A DNA stretch of 64,000 bases from Marchantia polymorpha subsp. ruderalis. Taxonomy: Eukaryota > Streptophyta > Marchantiopsida > Marchantiales > Marchantiaceae. The notes below the pieces were generated by a model. The model was not told where the DNA came from and made no database searches. It was given only the letters and a program-made list of their open reading frames with translations. This document shows positions 50,197 to 62,453 of this stretch, piece by piece. The DNA lies in NCBI GenBank assembly GCA_037833965.1, contig AP031358.1:6022001-6086000 (forward strand), written 5' to 3'. Positions within the stretch are counted from its first letter, which is position 1. Each line of letters begins with the position of its first letter. The position numbers and the translations under genes are program-made.

Positions 50197-53100
50197 TGTA
50201 ATAACCCACTAAAGGCTAAAACTGCAATATAGTGGTAGAAAGGTCGAACCCACAGGGACAGAGGAACACACAGGGTACAAAGTGTCACGTTTTAACAGAC
50301 TATTGAGGAGTTTGAATTCTCAGGCAACTCTCACTCCCAGAAATACTGCAAGTGTCCACTCGGAGCGCACTCGGAGGTCGCACAGTGCAGCGTAACACAC
50401 ACACACACACACCTGAAACTACAGAAACACAACCCAGAGATCCGTTAGGACCTCTACTTCAAGATTTCAGGGGGAAAGTCTCTCACGAGCACACTCGGCA
50501 AAGCTGCGGGCAGTGACTTCCAACTCCGGCTTTTACAACACTTCCACTAGCTTGCTGCTAGTGTAGGAAACCCGGTTTGGACTGCCTACTTCGGATCGAA
50601 GTCACTCCTACGCGGTGAACAACACTCTCAACTCACAAAACGCGCAGAGAACACAGGTCCGCACTGAAGGACTCACTGTGAAACATTCCTGTAACACAAC
50701 AACAGTCTATTGAAGAGTTTGAATTCTCAGGCACTTGTCATTCCCAGAAATACTACAGGGGTTACCCTCAAGGCACCTGCTGCAGCGTAACCTGAATTTA
50801 CAACCAAGGCTTACACGAAGTAGCAAAACTTCACTTTGGCATTCAGGGGAAAAATCCCAAGGAGTACAATCAGAAAGAAACACTCGAAGGTGTAGGGGCG
50901 AAACTGTTCAAGTATCTAACTAGTCACTGGCTCTGAGCATCGGCAGTCACCCGCAGGTGCAGATCCGAACTACTCAAGTCTCTAACCAATGTACTAGCTC
51001 TGAACATTCGGCCGAAGGCCTTCAGCTACAAAATGCGGAACGCTAAGTTGTAACTCCTCGTGCGTGGTGACAGAACTCAAGGACACAAACACGCAAAGGA
51101 AATGGGTTCCTGATCTGCACTTCTGATGGGAAAGAACCCCAGGCAAAACGCCTGGAACTATTTTAGACCTTCTAGGTCCTACCTAGCACTACACTGCACT
51201 ACGCTACACGCCTGCACGGAACCACGCTACACTACACTCCGCGGAACCTTTACTACGTCTCCTACGCGGCCGACTGCCGCGCACTAACTCCCTACCCTGC
51301 CACTCTTCCGCTCGACTACGCAGTCCCAACCGCTGCAACGCCGCGGACACCTCCCCCTCGAGGGCGGACATGGTATCCTGTGCCTTCGACAGAAAGGCCT
51401 CGAGCTTCTTCGCTACCTTCCGCCGACTCCTACTGTCGCCTGACAACAACCCGGCTGCGCGCAATTCAAACTCACGCAGTGTGAGTTTCTCCTGCGCCTT
51501 CACTTCCCAGTGGGCGTAGCCCTTGAGACAGTGGGCGACTCGCCTCGCCGTCTCCACCTTCGTGCGATCCGCCTCCTTCCTGCGATCCTCTTCAATCGTC
51601 ACTAATTGCGATTCGGCTTCAGCACGTTGCGCTCTCAATTCGCCACACTCTGACTGCAAACTGCGGATTAATTCTTCATCCGCCTGCCATGCGAGCTGAC
51701 ATTGTTCCAACAACCGCGTCTGTCGCACGAGCTCCTCTGACAAAATCCGATTCTGGGCCTGCTCAGAATCGAGTGCTTCCTTGACCTTCACCTGCTCCTT
51801 GGTGAGCTCGCCCAGTTTCTCATCCTTCATCTTCTCGGAGTGCTTGTAGAATTTCTGATTAAGCTTGTACTGTCCCCACAAGCACTCATGCTTCTCCTTC
51901 AAGTCCCTCAACTCCTGGTCCACTCTAGCTAATAGCTTGCTGGTGTGGACTTTAGTGCGAGTCCGCCTGCGCACTAACTCGATGTAAGATCCCGGCTGGA
52001 GTGGGTCGGCATATTTATCGACCTTGCGATCCAAGTACCGCAGCAACGGAATCACCTGCTCAGAGAGCGCCGCCGCCGGCGCTCCAACAATTTCCTCCTC
52101 CTCCTCCTCGGTGTCTTCTGCTCCTAACATTTCTTCCGTGGAGCCCCCGTCGTCATCATCCGAGTGGAGAATTTCAGTCGCCATTGATTGCGTCGGCGAC
52201 TGCCCCGAGTGGGGCTGCACGTCGTCGACGTGTGCTGCCTGCGAAGGCACGGCTGCAGCCTCGCTGCTCGTCGCCAAAATGTCTAAGGCGGAAGGCGAAT
52301 GTATCCGAGCGGCATCCCCGTCGCTCGCTGGTTGATTGCCTACCGCATTCTCTCTGCCTCTGTCGTCCGTCGCCGAAGGCGATTGAGCGGAAGGTGGCTG
52401 CGCGGGGTTGGATTGCGCATCGCGCCTCGAGATTTCATCCCGCGGACAGTCACTCCGCTCCTCCGTCTGCTGCTCCCTTGATCGGTCCGTGGGGGCTGTG
52501 CCCGGCCCGTGCGCAGGCGCATTTGCCGGCGCCTTGTCCGTCGCAGGCGTAGCGCCGCGGACATCTATCGCCGAAGGCGACATGGCCGGGGGCCGCACGC
52601 CCGATGTTCCTTGGCCTATAGGCCCTACCGCCGAAGGCGCATCTATCGGCGGACTTCCCGCCGATGGTGCGGCCTCCGCACGCTCTCTGCTCGTATCTCC
52701 TCGGCTCGAAGGCCCAGGCGCCGAAGGCGCAAATTGCGGCGCGTGGTGCGCCGGAGGGTCTGGCCCCGAGGGCCGGTGTCTCGTAGGCGGTTCTTCCGCC
52801 GGCTCCTTCCCCTTCCTGCGTTGGAACGGGGGTGAGTCTTGCCTGTGCACAGGCGGCACGTGTGGAGGTGTCCTGTGCACAGGCGACCTGTGCACAGGCG
52901 AACTGCTCCTTCCCACGCGTAAGCGTAGATCCACGTCCACTTGTGTTCGCCGGTCCGCGGAGGCTCGTCCGTCCGCGGAGGTTCGCCTGTGCGCAAACCG
53001 AACATCTGTCCGCATCGCACGTGGTAACTCCGGAGGCCCTTGGCCCGTAGGCGGCCTCTCTCCCGACGAGGTTGCAGCGTGGCCCGTTGTTCCTTGGGTC

Positions 53101-55555
53101 GTCCGCGCTTCCTCTCGCCTTTCTGGCGATGCACTTCCTATCTCCGTCGCAATCGTCGCCGTGTCTGCACTGTCAGCTGGTAACACCAGTCTGCGTGCCT
53201 TCTGCTTCGGCCGGCTGTATGGCTCGCACAGCGGCCGCGGTCGAATGGGAGCAGAGGGTTCTTGATGCTGCTCCTCTTCGGACTCTTCCCTCCATCGCCG
53301 CTTCCGCGGCACTCGCGCTGCAGGAGTGTGTCTCCCTTCATCCCTCCGTCTTGATGGGGTAGAAGTCGGTGACTCCTCCGCATCAGTGTCGACCTCGTTC
53401 TCCCGCACATACTTCCCGGGATGGTCGATGTACAATGGCGGAAAATGTTCAAGCTCCGCCGCTGTCAAACAATTCCGCTGTCGATAAAAATTGATGAGGA
53501 AAGGAGAAAGATGGTTTAGAGTTCCCCCCTTCTCCTCAAACGCGTGCTGTCGCATCACCCTGTGCAGGATGCTCGCCCAGTGAATTGGAGTTCCCTCGAT
53601 GACGCACTCCACAAAAGAGACCTGCCACAATGTGATGTAGCAGGCGCGGTGCGGCTGCAGTAATTGCATCAGCGCCGCGGACAAAGTCCGGCGAAATCGA
53701 TCTTTGTAATCACGGGTCCTGTACCCATTCTTGGTAGACCTCCCAGTCTTGAACAGCTTCTTCTTGCTTGGTCACCTTCATGCTCTCGCTGTCGAAAAGG
53801 AGATGCCCTGGCATGCCAGCACATCTTCCCAACGCCTGCGCCCAATCTTGGACTGTCCACCGATCAACATGCGGACGCAATCCGCGCGAGGGTGGTCCCT
53901 GTGGCTCTAGCCACTCGCGCACCATATTCGCGCAGATGTAATTCCATCCCCATAGCAAGAAATCGAGCTTTCTTGCTATTAAGCGCTCTTCGAAAGCGCG
54001 CAGCCCGTTCTGCGGCAGGCGAAGTGGCACCATCCGCAATCTGCTCGGTCTCGTCATTGCGTTCCTGGGGTTCGCTCGCCCGCTCATTCTACTTCCGCAC
54101 TGTCCGCGTTTCTTTCTCTCTCGGCAAACTCTAATTGCTCTCAATTCCAAATCACGCGCACTCACTTCTCCCTCAATCAACAAGAAATCTCCTGTGCGAC
54201 GACGACGAGAATGTTCCGCAGCCAGCAGATGGATGCGCGCAGCGCGCACAAGAGATTGGAATCGCGAATTCAAGAATGGGACGTTCTCCGCCGCCCGGTC
54301 GAAGGTCATGGTCGGCTCTTGGTCGTGAAGAACGTCTCACTTGATGGCCGCGCCGGCTGTACGCTGGAACGGTCTTCGCTCTCACGCGCGGCTTCACGCT
54401 CCGCCGTCGTCGATTAAACTCTCACGCTCGAATTGGCGGATTTGAACTCCGCGAGCGTGTCACCCTGTGGACATGGGGGCGTAGCGCCGAAGGCGAGTTT
54501 TCCGCCTTGCGCGGTACACTTGTTCGTACCGCCCCTCGGCCAATCTCCTTCTGCCTTGACGCGTGTGTCCGCATGTCGGACAAAAATTCAACTCCTGCCT
54601 GTGCGCAGGCAGGGGCCTCGGCGGATTCTCCGCCGGCGCGGAACTTGAACATCCTCCTGTGCACAGGCGTTCGCCTGTGCGCAGGCGAATTCCGTCCACG
54701 GCGCTGCGCTGGCGCGGAAGGCGTTGACCGTGGTCAGCCGTCTCCGTCCAGTCTGTCCGTTCCTTGTCTCTCCGTCGGCGCTTCCGCCGCCGCAACTCCG
54801 TCCGTCCAAGAGCGCATCCACCCGTGCCGTCCGCACGGTCCGTACCTGTTGGATTACTCTGGCGGCTCTTCCGACGTACGCGGCGCTGCGCTGGCGCGGA
54901 AGGCGCCGTACACTTTCTACCTCACAAGGCGCATTTCTAGGGCCCAAGGCGGATTTTCCGCCGACGCCGAAGTGCCTGTGCACAGGCGTACGCCTGTGCG
55001 TAGGCGGACTTCGCGCCTTCCCTAACCCTACTTCGCCTGTGCACAGGCGAACGCCTTCGTCCGTGCATAGGACAAAACTTGAATCCCCCTTCCGCGTAGG
55101 CGGAATTCGCGCCGGTGGCGAACTCCTTCCGCCGTAGGCGACCGCCTCCGTTTCTTCCAGTAGCGATAACTCCCTAAGTCCTCGTCCGTTCCAAGCGTTC
55201 TTGGGCTCGTTGGAATCAGTGCGTCGAGCTCTTTCCAACGGAATCCTAACTTGGTCAAGGCGCCCGAGGGTTGACCTAATTACGGGGGTTTCCCTACAGC
55301 CGCGGACGCAACCTCCGAAGGCGGGTTTTGCGCCTTGCGCCGTAGAGATCCTAACTGCGGAGCTCGCAGGGAGGGTGGTGCCTGTCCTTACTGCGGCACC
55401 CCAAATCCCAGATTCTACAAGATCCCTCGAGAATCCCCGCGATCTTCCGGATTCACTCTGTTTTGATGTACCGAAGGCTATTTACAATGCTGCCAGGGTA
55501 CAGTTTTTCAAAAATGTTTTAATTTCCTCAAAATTGCCAAAAGTGGGGTACCACA
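50197..55555 (-). repeat. Solo family A LTR (5,359 bp), TSD GCTAT
   Basis: Whole reverse LTR flanked by GCTAT at 50192-50196 and 55556-55560. It sits in low-copy DNA, so 50196 and 55556 mark an occupied site in otherwise continuous sequence. It carries the LTR ORF with about one break. Confidence 0.95.
51204..54309 (-). pseudogene. LTR-encoded ORF in solo LTR, broken copy
   Basis: Spans MTFDRAAENVPF to CSVAWFRAGV on the minus strand with about one break. Otherwise it matches the intact copies closely along the head, disordered region and coiled coil. Confidence 0.85.
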
Positions 55556-56293
55556 GCTATAGTGTGGAAAGTGACAGCTTGGAAGTTCCAACTTGATTGC
55601 AAATTTTGCCAAAAAAAACTACAATTTGTGATAATCTTACACATCGTAAGCATTTTTTGTATGAGTAATTTTGTGGATGTGAAGAAGGTGTGAAGAAGCG
55701 ACTATTGAAAAAAGTGCGGACTGATCAAGTTATGCTTTTGTGGAGTTCGATGTGGCTAGAGGAGTGTAGACTTCAAATCAAGCAACGCAGTGTCACATTG
55801 ACTGATGAGCGTTTGATTAGAATTTGATTTGTCCAATTTAACGCGAGCAGAAGCAATAGAGGGGCCATAAGCACTAGTGCCGATGTAACTCAACGCCTGC
55901 CCATCAAGAGTGTGATCACTAGTCTTTGCATCGTGTTTTATGTTAACCTTGTGCAAGACGAATCAGAATCGCCCAATGTGCTCTCACTCTTTATTTTAAT
56001 CCGAAATTCCGGAGTCACCATTATCCAGACTCACCTTGTAACAAATCCAGCTTTGCAAGAAGATAACATTCACTATGTTGGTCTCATTAGATTCTCTTCG
56101 AGTTGGCTCTTTTCCGTAAACGAGAATCAACAAATCTTCACTGATAAGCACAATGTTCAAAAGATTGTAGTTCACAATGATATTGCAGTTTTTTGTAAGA
56201 AAATTTGCTGCTACAAAACGGATGTGTATCTTGTATGGATCAATATTTTTGAGAAGATTAAAGATTTACATAGAAACTGTGACGGAAGAAAAC
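55556..56293. other. Low-copy AT-rich DNA, unrecognised
   Basis: Continuation of the non-LTR DNA interrupted at 50196. A 128-codon plus-strand frame (55912 to 56298) ends within LTR sequence, and a minus-strand frame of about 85 codons lies over the same stretch, with a good splice-donor sequence (AAGGTGAGT on the minus strand, near 56037). Neither gives a recognisable protein. It could be an exon fragment of a host gene or chance. Confidence 0.5.
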
Positions 56294-56348
56294 TGTAATA
56301 ACCCACTAAAGGCTAAAACTGCAATATAGTGGTAGAAAGGTCGAACCC
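56294..56348 (-). repeat. First 55 bp of a reverse family A LTR
   Basis: TGTAATAACCC...GGTCGAACCC, identical to the start of the next LTR at 56349. It is the end of an LTR into which a second family A LTR inserted only 55 bp from its tip; the rest should lie right of the window. Confidence 0.85.
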
Positions 56349-58060
56349 TGTAATAACCCACTAAAGGCTAAAACTGCAATATAGTGGTAGAAAGGTCGAA
56401 CCCACAGGGACAGAGGAACACACAGGGTACAAAGTGTCACGTTTTAACAGACTATTGAGGAGTTTGAATTCTCAGGCAACTGTCACTCCCAGAAATACTG
56501 CAAGAGTCCACTCGGAGCGCACTCGGAGGTCGCACAGTGCAGCGTAACACACACACACACACACCTGAAACTACAGAAACACAACCCAGAGATCCGTTAG
56601 GACCTCTACTTCAAGATTTCAGGGGGAAAGTCTCTCACGAGCACACTCGGCAAAGCTGCGGGCAGTGACTTCCAACTCCGGCTTTTACAACGCTTCCACT
56701 AGCTTGCTGCTAGTGTAGGAAACCCGGTTTGGACTACCTACTTCGGATCGAAGTCACTCAGACGCGGTGAACAACACTCTCAACTCACAAAACGCGCAGA
56801 GAACACAGGTCCGCACTGAAGGACTCACTGTGAAACATTCCAGTAACACAACAACAGTCTATTGAAGAGTTTGAATTCTCAGGCACTTGTCATTCCCAGA
56901 AATACTACAGGGGTTACCCTCAAGGCACCTGCTGCAGCGTAACCTGAATTTACAACCAAGGCTTACACGAAGTAGCAAAACTTCACTTTGGCATTCAGGG
57001 GAAAAATCCCAAGGAGTACAATCAGAAAGAAACACTCGAAGGTGTAGGGGCGAAACTGTTCAAGTATCTAACTAGTCACTGGCTCTGAGCATCGGCAGTC
57101 ACCCGCAGGTGCAGATCCGAACTACTCAAGTCTCTAACCAATGTACTAGCTCTGAACATTCGGCCGAAGGCCTTCAGCTACAAAATGCGGAACGCTAAGT
57201 TGTAACTCCTCGTGCGTGGTGACAGAACTCAAGGACACAAACACGCAAAGGAAATGGGTTCCTGATCTGCACTTCTGATGGGAAAGAACCCCAGGCAAAA
57301 CGCCTGGAACTGTTTTATACCTTCTAAGTCCTACCTAACACTACACTGCACTACGCTACACGCCTGAACGGAACCACGCTACACTACACTCCGCGGAACC
57401 TGTACTGCGTCTCCTGCGCGGCCGACTGCCGCGCACTAACTCCCTACCCTGCCACTCTTCCGCTCGACTACGCAGTCCCAACCGCTGCAACGCCGCGGAT
57501 ACCTCCCCCTCGAGGGCGGACATGGTATCCTGTGCCTTCGACAGAAAGGCCTCGAGCTTCTTCGCTACCTTCCGCCGACTCCTACTCTCGCCTGACAACA
57601 ACCCGGCTGCGCGCAATTCAAACTCACGCAGTGTGAGTTTCTCCTGCGCCTTCACTTCCCAGTGGGCGTAGCCCTTGAGACAGTGGGCGACTCGCCTCGC
57701 CGACTCCACCTTCGTGCGATCCGCCTCCTTCCTGCGATCCTCTTCAATCGTCACTAATTGCGATTCGGCTTCAGCACGTTGCGCTCTCAATTCGCCACAC
57801 TCTAACTGCAACCTGCGGATTAATTCTTCATCCGTCTGCCGTGCGAGCTGACATTGTTCCAACAACCGCGTCTGTCGCACGAGCTCCTCTGACAAAATCC
57901 GATTCTGGGCCTGCTCAGAATTGAGTGCTTCCTTGACCTTCACCTGCTCCTTGGTGAGCTCACCCAGTTTCTCATCCTTCATCTTCTCGGAGTGCTTGTA
58001 GAATTTCTGATTAAGCTTGTACTGTCCCCACAAGCACTCATGCTTCTCCTTCAAGTCCCT
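56349..58060 (-). repeat. Reverse family A LTR fragment, interrupted by element 2
   Basis: R-U5, TATA region and the ORF C-terminus in reverse, cut at 58060 inside the coiled-coil coding part by element 2. The remnant ORF (57356-58060) is open but incomplete. Confidence 0.9.
57356..58060 (-). pseudogene. Remnant of LTR ORF, coiled-coil tail
   Basis: About 230 codons ending STGSAECSVAWFRSGV; the N-terminal part lies beyond element 2, outside the window. Confidence 0.8.
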
Positions 58061-59304
58061 TGTGGTACCCCACTTTTGGCAATTTTGAGGAAATTAAAAC
58101 ATTTTTGAAAAACTGTACCCTGGCAGCATTGTAAATAGCCTTCGGTACATCAAAACAGAGTGAATCCGGAAGATCGCGGGGATTCTCGAGGGATCTTGTA
58201 GAATCTGGGATTTGGGGTGCCGCAGCAAGGACAGGCACCACCCTCCCTGCGAGCTCCGCAGTTAGGATCTCTACAGCGCAAGGCGCAAAACCCGCCTTCG
58301 GAGGTTGCGTCCGCGGCTGTAGGGAAACCCCCGTAATTAGGTCAACCCTCGGGCGCCTTGACCAAGTTAGGATCCCGTTGGAAAGAGCTCGACGCGCTGA
58401 TTCTAACGAGCCCAAGAACGCTTGGAACGGACGAGGACTTAAGGAGTTATCGCTACTGGAAGAAACGGAGGCGGTCGCCTACGGCGGAAGAAGTTCGCCA
58501 CCGGCGCGAATTCCGCCTACGCGGAAGGGGGAATCAAGTTTTGTCCTATGCGCGGATGAAGGCGTTCGCCTGTGCACAGGCGAAGTAGGGTTAGGGAAGG
58601 CGCGAAGTCCGTCTACGCACAGGCGTTCGCCTGTGCACAGGCACTTCGGCGTCGGCGGAGAATCCGCCTTGGGCCCTAGAAATGCGCCTTGTGAGGTAGA
58701 AAGTGTACGGCGCCTTCCGCGCCAGCGCAGCGCCGCGTACGTCGGAAGAGCCGCCAGAGTAATCCAACAGGTACGGACCGTGCGGACGGACGGGTGGATG
58801 CGCTCTTGGACGGACGGAGTTGCGGCGGCGGAAGCGCCGACGGAGAGACAAGGAACGGACAGACTGGACGGAGACGGCTGACCACGGTCAACGCCTTCCG
58901 CGCCAGCGCAGCGCCGCGGACGGAATTCGCCTGCGCACAGGCAAACGCCTGTGCACAGGAGGATGTTCAAGTTCCGCGCCGGCGGAGAATCCGCCGAGGC
59001 CCCTGCCTGCGCACAGGCAGGAGTTGAATTTTTGTCCGACATGCGGACGCACGCGTCAAGGCAGAAGGAGATTGGCCGAGGGACGGTACGAACAAGTGTA
59101 CCGCGCAAGGCGGAAAACTCGCCTTCGGCGCTACGCCCCATGTCCACAGGGTGACACGCTCGCGGAGTTCAAATCCGCCAATTCGAGCGTGAGAGTTTAA
59201 TCGACGACGGCGGAGCGTGAAGCCGCGCGTGAGAGCGAAGACCGTTCCAGCGTACAGCCGGCGAGGCCATCAAGTGAGACGTTCTTCACGACCAAGAGCC
59301 GACC

Positions 59305-62300
59305 ATGACCTTCAACCGGGCGGCGGAGAACGTCCCATTCTTGAATTCGCGATTCCAATCTCTTGTGCGCGCTGCGCGCATCCATCTGCTGGCTGCGGAA
59401 CATTCTCGTCGTCGTCGCACAGGAGATTTCTTGTTGATTGAGGGAGAAGTGAGTGCGCGTGATTTGGAATTGAGAGCGATTAGAGTTTGCCGAGAGAGAA
59501 AGAAACGCGGACAGTGCGGAAGTAGAATGAGCGGGCGAGCGAACCCCAGGAACGCAATGACGAGACCGAGCAGATTGCGGATGGTGCCACTTCGCCTGCC
59601 GCAGAACGGGCTGCGCGCTTTCGAAGAGCGCTTAATAGCAAGAAAGCTCGATTTCTTGCTATGGGGATGGAATTACATTTGCGCGAATATGGTGCGCGAG
59701 TGGCTAGAGCCACAGGGACCACCCTCGCGCGGATTACGTCCGCATGTTGATCGGTGGACAGTCCAAGATTGGGCGCAGGCGTTGGGAAGATGTGCTGGCA
59801 TGCCAGGGCATCTCCTTTTCGACAGCGAGAGCATCAAGGTGACCAAGCAAGAAGAAGCGCAATTTGTGGAGCTGTTCAAGACCGGGAGGTCAACCAAGAA
59901 TGGGTACAGGACCCGTGATTACAAGGATCGATTTCGCCGGACTTTGTCCGCGGCGCTGATGCAATTACTGCAGCCGCACCGCGCCTGCTACATCACATTG
60001 TGGCAGGTCTCTTTTGTGGAGTGCGTCATCGAGGGAACTCCAATTCACTGGGCGAGCATCCTGCACAGGGTGATGCGACAGCACGCGTTTGAGGAGAAGG
60101 GGGGAACTCTAAACCATCTTTCTCCTTTCCTCATCAATTTTTACCGACAGCGGAATTGTTTGACAGCGGCGGAGCTTGAACATTTTCCGCCATTGTCCAT
60201 CAACCATCCCGGGAAGTATGTGCGGGAGAACGAGGTCGATACTGACGCAGAGGAGTCCCCGACTTCTACCCCATCAAGACGGAGAGACGACGGGAGACAC
60301 ACCTCTGCAGCGCGAGTGCCGCGGAAGCGGCGATGGAGGGAAGAGTCCGAAGAGGAGCAGCATCAAGAACCCTCTGCTCCCATTCGACCGCGGCCGCTGT
60401 GCGAGCCATACAGCCGGCCGAAGCAGAAGGCACGCAGACTGGTGTTACCAGCTGACAGTGCAGACACGGCGACGATTGCGACGGAGATAGGAAGTGCGTC
60501 GCCAGAGAGGCGAGAGGAAGCGCGGACGACCGCAGGAGCAGCGGGCCACGCTGCAACCTCGTCGGGAGAGAGGCCGCCTACGGGCCAAGGGCCTCCGGAG
60601 TTACCACGTGCGATGCGGACAGATGTTCCGTTTGCGCACAGGCGAACCTCCGCGGACGGACGAGCCTCCGCGGACCGGCGAACACAAGTGGACGTGGATC
60701 TACGCTTACGCGTGGGAAGGAGCAGTCCGCCTGTGCACAGAACACCTCCACACGTGCTGCCTGTGCACAGGCAAGAATCACCCCCGTTCCAACGCAGGAA
60801 GGGGAAGGAGCCGGCGGAAGAACCGCCTACGAGACACCGGCCCTCGGGGCCAGACCCTCCGGCGCACCACGCGCCGCAATTTGCGCCTTCGGCGCCAGGG
60901 CCTTCGAGCCGAGGAGATACGAGCAGAGAGCGTGCGGAGGCCGCACCATCGGCGGGAAGTCCGCCGATAGATGCGCCTTCGGCGGTAGGGCCTATAGGCC
61001 AAGGAACATCGGGCGTGCGGCCCCCGGCCATGTCGCCTTCGGCGATAGATGTCCGCGGCGCTACGCCTGCGGCGGACAAGGCGCCGGCAAATGCGCCTGC
61101 GCACGGGCCGGGCACAGCCCCCACGGACCGATCGAGGGAGCAGCAGACGGAGGAGCGGAGTGACTGTCCGCGGGATGAAATCTCGATACGCGATGCGCAA
61201 TCCAACCCCGCGCAGCCACCCTCCGCTCAATCGCCTTCGGCGACGGACGACGGCGACAGAGAGAATGCGGTAGGCAATCAACCAGCGAGCGACGGGGATG
61301 CCGCTCGGATACATTCGCCTTCCGCCTTAGACATTTTGGCGACGAGCAGCGAGGCTGCAGCCGTGCCTTCGCAGGCAGCACACGTCGAGGACGTGCAGCC
61401 CCACTCGGGGCAGTCGCCGACGCAATCAATGGCGACTGAAATTCTCCACTCGGAGGATGACGACGGAGGCTCCACGGAAGAAATGTCAGGAGCAGAAGAC
61501 ACCGAGGAGGAGGAGGAGGAAATTGTTGGAGCGCCGGCGGCGGCGCTCTCTGAGCAGGTGATTCCGTTGCTGCGGTACTTGGATCGCAAGGTCGATAAAT
61601 ATGCCGACCCACTCCAGCCGGGATCTTACATCGAGTTAGTGCGCAGGCGGACTCGCACTAAAGTCCACACCAGCAAGCTATTAGCTAGAGTGGACCAGGA
61701 GTTGAGGGACTTGAAGGAGAAGCATGAGTGCTTGTGGGGACAGTACAAGCTTAATCAGAAATTCTACAAGCACTCCGAGAAGATGAAGGATGAGAAACTG
61801 GGCGAGCTCACCAAGGAGCAGGTGAAGGTCAAGGAAGCACTCGATTCTGAGCAGGCCCAGAATCGGATTTTGTCAGAGGAGCTCGTGCGACAGACGCGGT
61901 TGTTGGAACAATGTCAGCTCGCACGGCAGGCGGATGAAGAATTAATCCGCAGTTTGCAGTCAGAGTGTGGCGAATTGAGAGCGCAACGTGCTGAAGCCGA
62001 ATCGCAATTAGTGACGATTGAAGAGGATCGCAGGAAGGAGGCGGATCGCACGAAGGTGGAGACGGCGAGGCGAGTCGCCCACTGTCTCAAGGGCTACGCC
62101 CACTGGGAAGTAAAGGCGCAGGAGAAACTCACACTGCGTGAGTTTGAATTGCGCGCAGCCGGGTTGTTGTCAGGCGACAGTAGGAGTCGGCGGAAGGTAG
62201 CGAAGAAGCTCGAGGCCTTTCTGTCGAAGGCACAGGATACCATGTCCGCCCTCGAGGGGGAGGTGTCCGCGGCGTTGCAGCGGTTGGGACTGCGTAGTCG

Positions 62301-62409
62301 AGCGGAAGAGTGGCAGGGTAGGGAGTTAGTGCGCGGCAGTCGGCCGCGCAGGAGACGTAGTACAGGTTCCGCGGAGTGTAGTGTAGCGTGGTTCCGTGCA
62401 GGCGTGTAG
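59305..62409 (+). CDS. LTR-encoded ORF, intact copy in element 2 (1,034 aa)
   Basis: ATG at 59305 (MTFNRAAENVPF), stop 37 bp before the TATA box. It has the fewest SPVHR repeats of the intact copies, which accounts for most of its shorter length against 1,039 and 1,044 aa. Head, acidic patch (EDDDGGSTEEM...), coiled coil and tail are all kept. Most differences from the other intact copies fall in the disordered middle. Function unknown. Confidence 0.78.
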   Translation: MTFNRAAENVPFLNSRFQSLVRAARIHLLAAEHSRRRRTGDFLLIEGEVSARDLELRAIRVCRERKKRGQCGSRMSGRANPRNAMTRPSRLRMVPLRLPQNGLRAFEERLIARKLDFLLWGWNYICANMVREWLEPQGPPSRGLRPHVDRWTVQDWAQALGRCAGMPGHLLFDSESIKVTKQEEAQFVELFKTGRSTKNGYRTRDYKDRFRRTLSAALMQLLQPHRACYITLWQVSFVECVIEGTPIHWASILHRVMRQHAFEEKGGTLNHLSPFLINFYRQRNCLTAAELEHFPPLSINHPGKYVRENEVDTDAEESPTSTPSRRRDDGRHTSAARVPRKRRWREESEEEQHQEPSAPIRPRPLCEPYSRPKQKARRLVLPADSADTATIATEIGSASPERREEARTTAGAAGHAATSSGERPPTGQGPPELPRAMRTDVPFAHRRTSADGRASADRRTQVDVDLRLRVGRSSPPVHRTPPHVLPVHRQESPPFQRRKGKEPAEEPPTRHRPSGPDPPAHHAPQFAPSAPGPSSRGDTSRERAEAAPSAGSPPIDAPSAVGPIGQGTSGVRPPAMSPSAIDVRGATPAADKAPANAPAHGPGTAPTDRSREQQTEERSDCPRDEISIRDAQSNPAQPPSAQSPSATDDGDRENAVGNQPASDGDAARIHSPSALDILATSSEAAAVPSQAAHVEDVQPHSGQSPTQSMATEILHSEDDDGGSTEEMSGAEDTEEEEEEIVGAPAAALSEQVIPLLRYLDRKVDKYADPLQPGSYIELVRRRTRTKVHTSKLLARVDQELRDLKEKHECLWGQYKLNQKFYKHSEKMKDEKLGELTKEQVKVKEALDSEQAQNRILSEELVRQTRLLEQCQLARQADEELIRSLQSECGELRAQRAEAESQLVTIEEDRRKEADRTKVETARRVAHCLKGYAHWEVKAQEKLTLREFELRAAGLLSGDSRSRRKVAKKLEAFLSKAQDTMSALEGEVSAALQRLGLRSRAEEWQGRELVRGSRPRRRRSTGSAECSVAWFRAGV

Positions 62410-62445
62410 CGTAGTGCAGTGTAGTGCTAGGTAGGACTTAGAAGG

Positions 62446-62453
62446 TATAAAAT
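62446..62453 (+). promoter_or_regulatory. TATA box of element 2 5' LTR
   Basis: TATAAAAT, 37 bp after the LTR ORF stop. It is the expected promoter for the genomic RNA of element 2. Confidence 0.7.
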
